The notes beneath the pieces are model-generated. The model was not told the origin of the DNA and ran no database searches. It worked only from the letters and a program-made list of their open reading frames with translations. Below are positions 22,486-31,673 of a stretch of DNA of 51,069 nt, piece after piece. The stretch spans positions 1-51,069 of the forward strand of contig JAIYAV010000141.1 of NCBI GenBank assembly GCA_027488855.1. Direction: 5' to 3'. Each line of letters starts with the position of its first letter. The first letter of the stretch is position 1. This DNA is from Saprospiraceae bacterium (lineage in GTDB: Bacteria; Bacteroidota; Bacteroidia; Chitinophagales; Saprospiraceae). The translations under genes and the position numbers were made by a program.

Positions 22486-24156
22486 TTATTCGTTTGAGTC
22501 CTTTTTCTCGGATTCTTCGGTTTCACTAGTCGCATCTTCCTCCGGAGCTGGAGTTTCGTCGGGAGCAACGGCTTCTTCTACGTCAGCAACAGTTTCTTCG
22601 ACTGCCGCAACTGCCTCGGATTTGATTGCTTCAACTTCCTCGACTATTTCAGGTGTAGTTTCTTCCACTACTTCGGCAACAGTCTCTTCAGCTTCCGCGC
22701 TGGGCTCAGTTTTGGTTTCTGCCTCGGCTTCTGCGGATTGTTCCCAAGCCTCTTTAAGGTCTTCAACGAAATCCCCAATTTTATCGCCCACTACTTCCCC
22801 TACTGCTTTAATGGTATCCACCATGTCGGTCATTGAATCTCCTACTGTAGTGATTACAGCATCAAGTAGTGATTCTTCTTTAGGACTTGCTGGTGCATCT
22901 TCTGTTTTGGTGGTCGGAGCGCCTTTTTCTACCTTGAGTTGCTCGGCAGCTTTAGACAATTTGTCATCGTCTTCTTTGCGGGCATCGGCTGCTGCTTTGA
23001 TTTCCGATTTGATTTTCTCTTCGGCAGCACGTTTGGCTTCGTGGATTTTATCTTGCTCGGCTTTTTTGGCGTCGCGGTCTTTTTGCGATTCTACGCGGCG
23101 ATCGAGTTCTTCGCGGGTTTGGGTCATTTCGCCCAATTTCTCCCGTTTGGAACGGATACGCTCCTCAATCATCAGGATTTTGGCCTGGCGAATTTGCGCT
23201 TCCAATTGACCGTCGGTTGAGGCGACTTTGCGTTTTTGGAAATCCAAATCGTCTTCATCGCGTTTGATGGATTTCTCCATTTTGTCAATGGCGGACATCA
23301 AACCTTCGTAACGACGGCTCAGGCGTTCGCCTGGAGAGCGATCATCACCCGTTGTTCCTGAAGCACCCGTTTCTCCAGCAGGTGAACTGCTGCCAGTACC
23401 GAAGCGTTTTTCTTTGATGACTTTGAAAGCATTGTCCAAACGATCCCAAATTTTGGTGCGGTGATCTTTGGTCAATTTGGCTTCGCGGAATTTGCGCTGC
23501 ATCTCTTTGAGGTCGTCAAAAAGAGGCTGTAAACGCAAACCATCGCTGACCTTTTTTTCAACGTCGGTCAACATTTGGTTGAAACGTTCGAAATTATCTT
23601 TGGAAAGGCGTTCAAATTCTTCGTCCAGTTTACCGCGCAGGTCTTTGAGCGAAGTGAACAATTCATTGGTACGGTCGCGCAGGGCGTCGGCGTGCTCACG
23701 GAAAAGATTGCGGTCACGAACTTGCACCTGTACTTTGTCCCAAAAGCCTTTTAATTCATCCCACAAGCTGGATTCAAAGCGCAGCGCTTTTTCGATGCGA
23801 TCCTTAAATTCACCCAACTCGGAATGGTAAGTATGGTAAAGGCGAGAAGACAGCACGATGAAGTGCCACTCGGTTTGAGCGCGTTGGACAATGTCTTCAC
23901 GTTCAGCTTTAACCCCATCGGGCAAAATACTGCCACTGAGCGTGAGATCTCTTTCCTCTACCGAAAAGCCGTCCGGAAATTCTACTGCATTGCCATCTCT
24001 CCATTCCTTGAGCATCAGTTGGCTGAACTCTTCGGTGGCAATTTGCTCCGGAAAGGTAAAGGCTTTCACTTTATTGTCTTCCGGCATCAATTCAAGGGCA
24101 ATTAGCAATCGTTCATTCTGTGCGTTAGTACCCCAAAGTACGAGCTTGGTCTTCAT
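22486..24156 (-). CDS. Large acidic coiled-coil protein, unknown function
   Basis: The 556-residue protein has no signal peptide. The first 130 residues form a mixed alpha/beta domain (MKTKLVLWGTNAQNERLLIALELMP at the front). A long charged coiled coil follows (about 110-410, with many KxxE heptads). The C-terminal 130 residues are dominated by Glu, Ala, Thr and Val, including repeated EETVAEV-type units. Pieces such as VGDSMTDMVDTIKAVGEVVGDKIGDFVEDLKEAW could form an amphipathic helix. I do not recognise a family. A cytoplasmic scaffold is possible, but no function should be assumed. Confidence 0.65.
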   Translation of the reverse strand: MKTKLVLWGTNAQNERLLIALELMPEDNKVKAFTFPEQIATEEFSQLMLKEWRDGNAVEFPDGFSVEERDLTLSGSILPDGVKAEREDIVQRAQTEWHFIVLSSRLYHTYHSELGEFKDRIEKALRFESSLWDELKGFWDKVQVQVRDRNLFREHADALRDRTNELFTSLKDLRGKLDEEFERLSKDNFERFNQMLTDVEKKVSDGLRLQPLFDDLKEMQRKFREAKLTKDHRTKIWDRLDNAFKVIKEKRFGTGSSSPAGETGASGTTGDDRSPGERLSRRYEGLMSAIDKMEKSIKRDEDDLDFQKRKVASTDGQLEAQIRQAKILMIEERIRSKREKLGEMTQTREELDRRVESQKDRDAKKAEQDKIHEAKRAAEEKIKSEIKAAADARKEDDDKLSKAAEQLKVEKGAPTTKTEDAPASPKEESLLDAVITTVGDSMTDMVDTIKAVGEVVGDKIGDFVEDLKEAWEQSAEAEAETKTEPSAEAEETVAEVVEETTPEIVEEVEAIKSEAVAAVEETVADVEEAVAPDETPAPEEDATSETEESEKKDSNE

Positions 24157-24296
24157 AAACTGGTGACAAATTTGCTGATTATCAATCGATTCCGAAATAG
24201 GTCGAAATTTTCATGATATACATTGTTCGTAAAAAACGGATAATGGATTCCGTTTATTAAATCAAAAATAGCATTTTTTTTAGTATTCACTAGTAG

Positions 24297-24316
24297 AGAC
24301 GCGATTAATCGCGTCT
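24297..24316. repeat. 20-bp perfect palindrome downstream of asd
   Basis: AGACGCGATTAATCGCGTCT is a perfect palindrome lying 12 bp beyond the asd stop. It shares the GCGTCT/AGACGC ends with the REP palindromes at 62-76 and elsewhere, but has a different centre. It could act as a weak terminator for asd, since the minus strand downstream is T-poor, or be a solitary REP-like copy. Confidence 0.5.
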
Positions 24317-24327
24317 TTACCGTTATA

Positions 24328-25347
24328 TTAGGCTGAAACTACCGATTGCCCAACCAAGTTGTGGGCAGCCAGGTATTCGGCAATTTGTACGGCGTTGGTA
24401 GCTGCACCTTTGCGCAGGTTATCGGCCACAATCCAAAGGTTCAAACCATTCTCGATCGACTCGTCACGGCGGATGCGGCCTACAAATACCTCATCGCGAT
24501 CTTTGGCCAACATGGGCATGGGGTATTCGTTTTTGGCTGGATTGTCTTGTACAATTATCCCCGGTGTTTCGCTGAGCATCTTTCTGATGTCGGCTACTTC
24601 AAACGGTTGGTAGAACTCCAGATTGACCGATTCACTGTGGCCACCCAATACGGGTACTCGCACTGTAGTGGAAGTAATGGCGATGCTTTGGTCACCCAAA
24701 ATTTTCCGGGTTTCGTTCACCAGTTTCATTTCTTCCTTGGTGTAATCGTTGTCCAGGAATGAATCGCAGTGGGGAATACAATTTTCAAAAATCTGGTAGA
24801 AATAAGCCATCTCATCGGCTTGGAAGCCCTTGCGCTCCATTTGGTATTGCTTCACCGCTTTCATACCTGTACCCGTAATGGACTGATAGGTAGAAACTAC
24901 AATGCGCTTGATGCCGTATTTTTTGTGCAGCGGTGCCAAAGTCAAGACCATTTGAATGGTAGAACAGTTGGGATTGGCAATGATTTTATCCTCCAGGGTC
25001 AAGGTATCAGCATTGATCTCGGGGACAATCAATTTTTTGGAAGGATCCATCCGCCAAGCCGAAGAGTTGTCGATAACAGTTGTACCAACCTCGGCGAACT
25101 TGGGTGCCCACTCCAGGGATGTACCTCCCCCAGCTGAAAAAATGGCGATGTCGGGACGAATGGCCACCGCTTCCTCCATACCAATAATGGTGTATTTGCT
25201 CCCGTTGTAGACGACTTCTTTGCCCACCGAACGTTCTGAAGCAACCGGGATGAATTCAGTGATTGGGAATTTATGCTCTTCCAACACTTTGATCATCACA
25301 CCACCAACCATACCGGTTACACCGACTACTGCTACTCTCATGTTCAC
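24328..25347 (-). CDS. asd: Aspartate-semialdehyde dehydrogenase
   Basis: The 339-residue enzyme reduces aspartyl phosphate to aspartate semialdehyde, the branch point to lysine/diaminopimelate, threonine and methionine. It has the NADP motif GVTGMVGGVM (residues 9-18), FSAGGGTS, and DNSSAWRMD. The catalytic cysteine is in NPNCSTIQMV, with GTGMKAV, RVPVLGGHSESV and the C-terminal LRKGAATNAVQIAE. Length is normal. It is divergent from the lamin-tail-domain gene and seems to stand alone. Confidence 0.96.
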   Translation of the reverse strand: MNMRVAVVGVTGMVGGVMIKVLEEHKFPITEFIPVASERSVGKEVVYNGSKYTIIGMEEAVAIRPDIAIFSAGGGTSLEWAPKFAEVGTTVIDNSSAWRMDPSKKLIVPEINADTLTLEDKIIANPNCSTIQMVLTLAPLHKKYGIKRIVVSTYQSITGTGMKAVKQYQMERKGFQADEMAYFYQIFENCIPHCDSFLDNDYTKEEMKLVNETRKILGDQSIAITSTTVRVPVLGGHSESVNLEFYQPFEVADIRKMLSETPGIIVQDNPAKNEYPMPMLAKDRDEVFVGRIRRDESIENGLNLWIVADNLRKGAATNAVQIAEYLAAHNLVGQSVVSA

Positions 25348-25404
25348 AAATGTTTAAAAATTGAGGAAAAAAATTGTGCAGGCTAGGGCGGCTAAATAGT
25401 GGGG

Positions 25405-25412
25405 CAAATATA
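25405..25412 (-). promoter_or_regulatory. Bacteroidota -7 box before asd
   Basis: On the minus strand TATATTTG matches TAnnTTTG and lies 57 bp before the asd start codon. Confidence 0.45.
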
Positions 25413-25433
25413 AGTGCATTGTATCTTTATTGC

Positions 25434-25441
25434 TACCTTTG
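25434..25441 (+). promoter_or_regulatory. Bacteroidota -7 box almost abutting the lamin-tail gene
   Basis: TACCTTTG matches TAnnTTTG but ends only 5 bp before the ATG at 25447. If used, the mRNA would start at or within a few bases of the start codon, so translation would be leaderless. Confidence 0.35.
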
Positions 25442-25446
25442 AACAC

Positions 25447-28056
25447 ATGAAAGCCACAATATTTTTTCCTATTCTGTGCTGTTTTGCCAGTTTTTTGCAT
25501 GCACAGCTGAGTATAGACTTCTCCAACGGCACTTTTCAGGGTTGGAGTGGGGATTCCAGCAAGTTTGCAGTGGTAAATGGCGCGTTGCAGTTGAATGACA
25601 ACAATCCAGCTGCTTCCAATCTAACCTATTTATTCCTGCCAGCAGCTACAACATCAGATGCGGCTACTACCTGGGAGTTTCTAAGCAGTTTGACCTTTTC
25701 ACCTTCCACCACCAATTATCCAAGGATTTATTTGTCCGCCAGTCAAAGCAATTTGAGTCAGGCACTCAATGGGTATTTTATCCAGGTTGGTGGGATCAAT
25801 GGGGATTTAGACGCGCTGCAATTGTGCCGACAAGATGGCAACAATATAACAGTACTGTTGAATGGACGGGCTGGTGGAGTTGGTACAGCTACCGTCAATG
25901 TGCGGGTGCGGGTCAAAAGAAGTCCTGCAGGTTTGTGGTCGTTAGAAGCCGATTACAAGGGAGGCCGAAACTTTGAAGTCGAAGGGAATGTCCAAGATCA
26001 AACCTATCTCACGGGCACCCATTTTGGCTGGATTTGTCGTTACACGGCTACCCGCAACAAGTCCTTTTCCTTGGATGATATTTTGATTGACCCTTTGTTT
26101 AGCGATCGCACAGCTCCGGTGTTATTAGGGGTTGAAGCCCAAAACGACCAACGCATCACCCTGCGTTTCAACGAAGTTTTGGATGCCAATACGGTTACCG
26201 AGCTCAACCACTACGACCTCAACCCCGCTGCTGGAAACATCAGCAGTGCTCAGCGTGATGCAGGCAACCCGAACAATATTATTTTGGGCCTTAGTGGGAA
26301 AATGCAAAACCTAAAAGAGTATACTTGTACCGTTACGGGTATTCGTGATGCTTTTGGGAATGTAGCTGGAGTGCAATCGGCCAAATTCACTTATTTGGAA
26401 ATTGGCAAAGCAGCCGAGGGCGATATTCTGATCAGTGAAATTATGGCAGACCCCACACCTGCCTTGGGGAAATTGCCCGCAGTGGAATACCTCGAATTGT
26501 GGAACAAAAGCACTAAAGTTATAGCCCTGGATGAATTACAAATCTCCAATGGCGGTACTCCGGTACGTATAGGAACAGGCCTATTTTTGCCCAATACTTT
26601 TTTGATCCTTTGTGCCCCTGAAAATGCAGCTGGATTTCAGCCCTTTGGCCCGGTGCAAGGGGTAAGTGCTTTTCCGGCGCTGACCAATGCTGGCGATGAT
26701 GTAAGTGTAAGGACAACAACAGGGCTTGTCGTGAATCTGGTCAACTATAGCGCTGACTGGTACCGCGATGAAGACAAAGCCCAAGGCGGCTGGGCCCTAG
26801 AGCTCATCAGCGCCAGTGCTCCTGCTGATTGCCCTGGCAATTGGCGCGCCAGTGTAGATCCGACCGGAGGAACTCCAGGCCGAATCAATTCGATCAACAA
26901 TCAAATCACCGACCGGAGTGGGCCTCGTCTGATTACAGCAGTTTCTACCAGTGCCCAGGAGTTGTTGCTGACTTTTGATGAACCTTTAGACCCTCTTAGC
27001 GCCGAAGACCTGAAATATTATGCCCTTACCGATGGCATCAGTCCCTTGGACGCCGTTTTGCAAAGCAACAAAACGACCCTACGCTTGATTTTGAATACAC
27101 CGCTACAAAATGCCAAGGCCTACACCTTGACGTTGGCAGCGGGGGTTCGGGATTGTTTGGGCAATGTACAGAGCAGCTCACAGCAGCTTTTGACCGGTTT
27201 GCCACAAGCACCGGCAGTGGGTGATTTGATTGTGAATGAAATTCTTTTTAACCCAAAGGTGGGTGGCTCTGATTTTGTGGAATTGTACAACAAATCCCAA
27301 AAACTGATCAGCCTCAGAGGAATGATCTTGATCAATCGGCAAAAACCCTTGGGGGGTATTCGAAGTCCCATCACCGCAGATTACCTCCTGGCACCGGGGC
27401 GCTACGTGGCGGTGGCGGTTTCAAAAAACGACCTTCAAAGGCGGTATGTTGTCAAGGATTCTTCGGCCATTTTTAGCAATGCCTTACCTACTTTGGATGA
27501 TGATGCCGGAAACATTACCCTGCGCTTCAACAACATTACGCTGGATTCTTTCAATTACAGCAATAAACTACACAGTCCCTTACTGGAAGATGAAGATGGG
27601 ATTTCGCTGGAAAGATTAAATTTTGATTTGCCCACCAATGCTGCGGGCAATTGGCATTCAGCCGCCATCTCTGCTGGTGGGGCTACGCCGGGGTACACCA
27701 ATTCTCAGGTTTTTCGGCCTGATCCAGCCAATGCGGCAGAAACGGTTTTTCGCCTGGACGAAGCCAAGTTTTCACCCGATGGTGATGGTTTCCAGGATGT
27801 ACTCCTGCTCCCTTATGAGACCAATACGCCAGGCTATTTGGCCAACATCATTGTATTTGACATCAATGGCCGCCAAGTCAAACGCCTGGCACGCAATGAA
27901 TCCCTGGCCTCCGAAGGGATCCTCAAATGGGATGGCACGACGGATGAACTGCTCAAGGCTAGGGTAGGGGTGTATGTGATCTGGATTGAATTGTTTGAGC
28001 CGGATGGAGGGAAGGTGTTGCAGAAGTTGAGTTGTGTGCTGGCGGGGAGGTTGTGA
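25447..28056 (+). CDS. Secreted lamin-tail-domain protein with type IX/gliding-type C-terminus
   Basis: From ATG 25447 the product has 869 residues, with a signal peptide ending at FLHAQ (about residue 20). A lectin-like N-terminal domain (about 20-215) follows. An SbsA-like Ig domain (TAPVLLGVEAQNDQRITLRFNEVLD) leads to a lamin-tail domain (GDILISEIMADPTPALGKLP), a second Ig-like domain (GPRLITAVSTSAQELLLTFDEPLD) and a second lamin-tail domain (GDLIVNEILFNP). The end (FSPDGDGFQD, IIVFDINGRQVKRLA, ILKWDGT) resembles the gliding-motility/CHU-type sorting domain used by the type IX system. It should be exported to the surface or medium. Its specific role is unknown. Confidence 0.85.
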   Translation: MKATIFFPILCCFASFLHAQLSIDFSNGTFQGWSGDSSKFAVVNGALQLNDNNPAASNLTYLFLPAATTSDAATTWEFLSSLTFSPSTTNYPRIYLSASQSNLSQALNGYFIQVGGINGDLDALQLCRQDGNNITVLLNGRAGGVGTATVNVRVRVKRSPAGLWSLEADYKGGRNFEVEGNVQDQTYLTGTHFGWICRYTATRNKSFSLDDILIDPLFSDRTAPVLLGVEAQNDQRITLRFNEVLDANTVTELNHYDLNPAAGNISSAQRDAGNPNNIILGLSGKMQNLKEYTCTVTGIRDAFGNVAGVQSAKFTYLEIGKAAEGDILISEIMADPTPALGKLPAVEYLELWNKSTKVIALDELQISNGGTPVRIGTGLFLPNTFLILCAPENAAGFQPFGPVQGVSAFPALTNAGDDVSVRTTTGLVVNLVNYSADWYRDEDKAQGGWALELISASAPADCPGNWRASVDPTGGTPGRINSINNQITDRSGPRLITAVSTSAQELLLTFDEPLDPLSAEDLKYYALTDGISPLDAVLQSNKTTLRLILNTPLQNAKAYTLTLAAGVRDCLGNVQSSSQQLLTGLPQAPAVGDLIVNEILFNPKVGGSDFVELYNKSQKLISLRGMILINRQKPLGGIRSPITADYLLAPGRYVAVAVSKNDLQRRYVVKDSSAIFSNALPTLDDDAGNITLRFNNITLDSFNYSNKLHSPLLEDEDGISLERLNFDLPTNAAGNWHSAAISAGGATPGYTNSQVFRPDPANAAETVFRLDEAKFSPDGDGFQDVLLLPYETNTPGYLANIIVFDINGRQVKRLARNESLASEGILKWDGTTDELLKARVGVYVIWIELFEPDGGKVLQKLSCVLAGRL

Positions 28057-28264
28057 GGGGCTTATTTAAAAAACTATCTTCCAGAAGCTTAGGGTATACC
28101 CTTGCCCCCCACTTAGGGTTTCCCCTGAGTTTTTCCAAAATTAAAATTTCCACATCATTTTCCGTTCAAAAGCTACGTTAGACAAGCACATATGAAGTTT
28201 GTTACCCGAGATTTTTGATCTTCTACCTCAAAAAACCAAATGAAACGTGTTTTAGCGATGGGAT

Positions 28265-28298
28265 GGGGCTAGGCTGAACGGAGCCTGGCCCCTTTTTT
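28265..28298 (+). terminator. Terminator between lamin-tail gene and ABC permease gene
   Basis: GGGGCTAGGCT (28265-28275) pairs with AGCCTGGCCCC (28282-28292), with one G-T pair and a 6-nt loop, then six T. It lies about 210 bp past the plus-strand stop, between converging genes. The rest of 28057-28329 shows nothing coding. Confidence 0.8.
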
Positions 28299-28329
28299 AT
28301 TAGACCTTCTGTCCACAAAGTCTGTCGCT

Positions 28330-30024
28330 TTACTCCCAAATAATGTATCGCCAGCCTGTCTTACTGTACTGCCGCATCGCAAGCACCGCTAAGAAAGCAC
28401 AAACCGGGATGAGCCCCCATACCACCCAATTAAAACTTGAAATGGCATAATGGAAAAAGCCAAACAACCCGGCCAACATCATCGTCAGGAGGGTGAACCC
28501 AATGTTCCCACCCCGACTTGCTTCATCCCAGGATTTGGTGAAAGGCAGTACATAGTGCGTTATGATCGCCACGCCAGTTACCGAGGCCAGGATGCCAAAA
28601 AAGGCCAGTAGCGCATCGTCCAAAATATGCCAGCCAAAAAAGAGGCCGGAACCCAGGGTAATCAAGCCGTAAACGGGTAGGTAAAACTTGACAATAATCG
28701 CCTTGAAGGACCCCGTAAGTACCAGACCTGGCTGCTCCATGGGTACAGTGCGATAAAACCAGCTGGCTTTATATTTTTCAGAAAACTGCAACATACTCAA
28801 TCCGGAAATCAGGATAATCATCGAGAAGTAAAATCCAAAAAGGTACATACTACCCTGCTGCATCTCTTGCAGCGCTTCGTCAGAACCGCGGGCTGCCGGA
28901 AAAACAAAAATGAGCAAAAAATAGACCGGCAACATGATGAGGTTGGGGTAAAACTTGAGTTTAAAATCCCGACTGCGGCTCGTCAGTTTCCAGGTGAGCT
29001 CATAGATGGCAAGTTCGTGTTTGTTGCCACAAAACCATTGCGCCGAGCGGCTAGCCCAACTGGTTTGAGCTTGTTGATGTTGTTCGGCTTGGCGTAGGGG
29101 GGAGCTTTCAGTGCCGCTGCCTCCTTCGCCAATCGAAAACATCCTTTGGCTAAAATTGCGACTCAGCACGGATCCAACCAAATAAATCGCCAGAAAGGGA
29201 GTGACCAAACCAATCAGGGCCAGCACGTAAATCATAGGCTGTGCAGGCTGGTAAAACAACACATCCCAAATGCTGGCCAGCCACATTGAAGGCAAGGGCC
29301 AGAGGTATATTTTGGTGAAAAGATTATTGCCCCCCATTACCCGGAAATCTATCAAACGGGGTAAAATCTGATACCCTACAAATACAAAGGCATAGAATAC
29401 AATCTGAAAGTAGTTGATGATTTCTTTGAACTTGCGTGACGACAACAAATTGAGCATGATCAGGTAGAGCAAGTTGACAAAAAAAATGGTCATCAACACA
29501 CTCATCAAAATCAGAAAGGCCAATAAGAGTACTGCCAAAGGGCCAAATTTGATCCCCACTCCAATCAGTCCCGAAATACTAAAAGGAATCACGAGTTTGG
29601 TTAGGTAAAAAAAGACGTGCAAAATGCGGGATACCGCCAGTGTTTTTCCACCCACCGGGCGGGGCAACAAGATGTAATTGTCGCGCACATCAATGAGCAC
29701 ATCGGTAAAGTCACTGATCAAGGTGAGCGCCAGAATGGCCATCCAAAAACTTAGATAGAGGAACAAACCACTGGAGCTGTGCTCAAAAAACACCAATATA
29801 AAAGTAAACGCCAGGCCCATAAAGGCCATCATGATCATGACCAGGATATCCTGCCCTTTTACTTCCTTTTTTTGTGCCGAGCGCTGATAATTAAACGCCG
29901 TTTTGCGTCGCCCATCCATTTTTAATTTGACCTCCAGAATAGTATGCAGGTGATCAGGATCGACATCGATGCGCCGCCAAAAGCCGTCGAAGAGGCGCAG
30001 AAGGCGTAACAATAGTTTATTCAT
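28330..30024 (-). CDS. ABC transporter permease (Bacteroidota family)
   Basis: The 564-residue integral membrane protein has roughly a dozen hydrophobic helices, the first around residues 62-85. A soluble segment near the middle (about residues 300-330) contains SSPLRQAEQHQQAQTSWASRSAQW. It lies 5 bp after the ATPase gene and will be its membrane partner. The family is an ABC-2-like group typical of Bacteroidota, similar to DUF5687 proteins. The substrate is unknown; export of a lipid or antibiotic-like compound is possible but unsupported. Confidence 0.8.
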   Translation of the reverse strand: MNKLLLRLLRLFDGFWRRIDVDPDHLHTILEVKLKMDGRRKTAFNYQRSAQKKEVKGQDILVMIMMAFMGLAFTFILVFFEHSSSGLFLYLSFWMAILALTLISDFTDVLIDVRDNYILLPRPVGGKTLAVSRILHVFFYLTKLVIPFSISGLIGVGIKFGPLAVLLLAFLILMSVLMTIFFVNLLYLIMLNLLSSRKFKEIINYFQIVFYAFVFVGYQILPRLIDFRVMGGNNLFTKIYLWPLPSMWLASIWDVLFYQPAQPMIYVLALIGLVTPFLAIYLVGSVLSRNFSQRMFSIGEGGSGTESSPLRQAEQHQQAQTSWASRSAQWFCGNKHELAIYELTWKLTSRSRDFKLKFYPNLIMLPVYFLLIFVFPAARGSDEALQEMQQGSMYLFGFYFSMIILISGLSMLQFSEKYKASWFYRTVPMEQPGLVLTGSFKAIIVKFYLPVYGLITLGSGLFFGWHILDDALLAFFGILASVTGVAIITHYVLPFTKSWDEASRGGNIGFTLLTMMLAGLFGFFHYAISSFNWVVWGLIPVCAFLAVLAMRQYSKTGWRYIIWE

Positions 30025-30029
30025 GGGGC

Positions 30030-30800
30030 TTAGGGGTTAAAAGTTTGGGTAAAACCTTCGGCCAATTGGTCAAAGTTGGTTTGACCAGTCAATTGAGAAA
30101 AGAGTTTTTCCAGGGTATCGCCTTCGCTGCGTTTGAGCTCCTGGAAGTTACCGTCTGCCACGACTTTACCTTCGGCGATCAGGATGATGCGGTCGGAGAT
30201 TTTTTCGACAGTATCCATGTTGTGTGAGCAGTAGATTACCGTTTTACCTTGTTCTACCAGGCGCAAAATGATTTCTTTGACCAAAATAACCGCATTGGCA
30301 TCCAAGCCACTGAGTGGTTCGTCCATAAAAATGATCTCCGGATTGTGCAACAAACCCGAAACCAGCAGCACTTTTTGGCGCATGCCCTTGGAAAAGGTGT
30401 CCATGCGCTCGTGCAATTGATCCTTAAGCCCCAGGAAATCGAGCATCCGACTAGCGCGTTCTTCGATTTGGGCATCTTCCATATCGTGCAATCGCCCTAC
30501 CATGAGCAAAAATTCCATTGGACTGAGTACATCGTACAAGTCGGCCAATTCGGGGATGTAACCAATGATTCGTTTTACAGCCAGGGGGTCTTCCTTGACA
30601 TCGATACCTTTGATTTTGACCGTACCTTTGAAGTTCTCATCAAGTCCAGCCAAGATTCTTACCGTAGTTGATTTGCCTGCTCCGTTGGGACCGATGTATC
30701 CAATGACCTGTCCGGGCTGAATACTGAGGCTAATGTTGTGCAAAACTTGCTTTCTAGAATAGTATTTACACAGGTTCTCAATTTGAATGATGGGTTCCAT
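30030..30800 (-). CDS. ABC transporter ATP-binding protein
   Basis: The 256-residue ATPase has Walker A GPNGAGKST (about residues 38-46), a Q-loop in GYIPELADLYDVL, and the signature FSKGMRQKVLL. Walker B is IIFMDEPLSGLD and the H-loop is YCSHNMDTVEK. The sequence class (short CcmA/YadG-like, with GLDANAVILVKEII) drives exporters with an ABC-2 permease. It precedes the permease gene by 5 bp; a -7 box sits about 50 bp upstream. It probably energises export rather than import. Confidence 0.93.
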   Translation of the reverse strand: MEPIIQIENLCKYYSRKQVLHNISLSIQPGQVIGYIGPNGAGKSTTVRILAGLDENFKGTVKIKGIDVKEDPLAVKRIIGYIPELADLYDVLSPMEFLLMVGRLHDMEDAQIEERASRMLDFLGLKDQLHERMDTFSKGMRQKVLLVSGLLHNPEIIFMDEPLSGLDANAVILVKEIILRLVEQGKTVIYCSHNMDTVEKISDRIILIAEGKVVADGNFQELKRSEGDTLEKLFSQLTGQTNFDQLAEGFTQTFNP

Positions 30801-30848
30801 TTTCTGTTTTAGTTAGTCTTCCAAAACTAAGTAAAAATCTTGTTTTAC

Positions 30849-30856
30849 CAAATGTA
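30849..30856 (-). promoter_or_regulatory. -7 box before the ABC transporter operon
   Basis: On the minus strand TACATTTG matches TAnnTTTG and lies 48 bp before the ATPase start codon. It abuts the stop codon of the upstream SRPBCC gene, which may therefore be transcribed separately. Confidence 0.45.
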
Positions 30857-31318
30857 TTATCTTTTAAAAAAATCTTCGATGGCGATCCTCCGAAATTCAA
30901 AAATATCATCTACCATCTTATTGACCATGAGCAAGTCGGCTATGGTGCCAATTGGGCCGTAGGGTACTTTATAATGTAGGATGTCGTGCATTAAAGTCCC
31001 CCCGTCTTGGGGGCTGAAGTGATGTTGATGGTGCCAAAAAGCATAAGGACCCTCCTGTTGCACGTCGACGAAGTAATGCATGGGGTCAATGTGTGTAATT
31101 TCCGTTGTCCATTTCATGCGGATCCCCAACAAAGGGCTGATGTAATAGGGAATGAGCATACCAGGGTACATTTTTACACCACTCAAGTCACTGAGCATGG
31201 TGATACCCACTTTTGCCGGGGTCAATTTTTTAAGATTTTCAGGTCTTGAAAAAAAATCCCAGATGGCTTCTACTGGTTGAGGAATGAATTGTTGCCACTC
31301 CTTTCTTTTGATCTGCAT
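30857..31318 (-). CDS. SRPBCC (START-like) family protein
   Basis: The 153-residue protein has the polyketide-cyclase/START fold pattern. FIPQPVEAIWDFFSRPENLKKLTP occurs near the front, then MKWTTEITHIDPMHYFVDVQQEGPYAFWHHQHHFSPQDGGTLMHD, and a C-terminal amphipathic helix (GTIADLLMVNKMVDDIFEFRRIAIEDFF). Members bind hydrophobic ligands in a cavity. The fold call is good but the ligand is unknown. It may or may not be cotranscribed with the ABC genes. Confidence 0.82.
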   Translation of the reverse strand: MQIKRKEWQQFIPQPVEAIWDFFSRPENLKKLTPAKVGITMLSDLSGVKMYPGMLIPYYISPLLGIRMKWTTEITHIDPMHYFVDVQQEGPYAFWHHQHHFSPQDGGTLMHDILHYKVPYGPIGTIADLLMVNKMVDDIFEFRRIAIEDFFKR

Positions 31319-31673
31319 AATTTTTTTGAAGTAAACTCGTTCTTGACTTGTTTGTTCATAAGAAAATGAAGCTTAAATCCATTAGCTGAAAAAAAATATG
31401 AAATTTCTGTGACAAAAATGCACTAGGCTACGGGTTTAACCGCTATCTTTGTTCTACAACAAATGCAAAAGTCCAGTTGAGGACTAGATTTTGATCCCAA
31501 AACATTTTCCCATGACAACCGATTACAAAAATTCGATTTTTATCTCCATTGCGTTCTATCCACACTTTCCTGACTTTATCATGCTCAAAGGCCAAAATGT
31601 AGTGTAGCCACAGGTGACCATCTTGCCCGATGTTCGTCTAATTCATCGTGTCTACCCTAAAAGTTTTGTCCTC
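31319..31673. other. Noncoding leader region upstream of secreted protein
   Basis: TATCTTTG at 31444-31451 fits the -7 consensus on the plus strand. A 31-codon frame (31512-31607) begins about 60 bp after it and ends before the next gene; it may be a leader reading frame or chance. Otherwise the region is A/T-rich and shows no gene. Confidence 0.4.

Noticed and set aside
22460-23209. 249-codon plus-strand Ser/Ala-rich frame
   Set aside because: It is antisense to the Glu/Ala/Val-rich tail of the coiled-coil gene, which explains its low-complexity Ser/Ala composition.
28240-28272. Ten-codon frame ending inside the terminator at 28265-28298, as a possible attenuator peptide
   Set aside because: No plus-strand gene follows the terminator, so there is nothing to attenuate.
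31512-31607. 31-codon frame in the leader of the secreted protein gene
   Set aside because: It has no clear ribosome-binding site or protein pattern; chance is likely. It is mentioned in the leader entry only.
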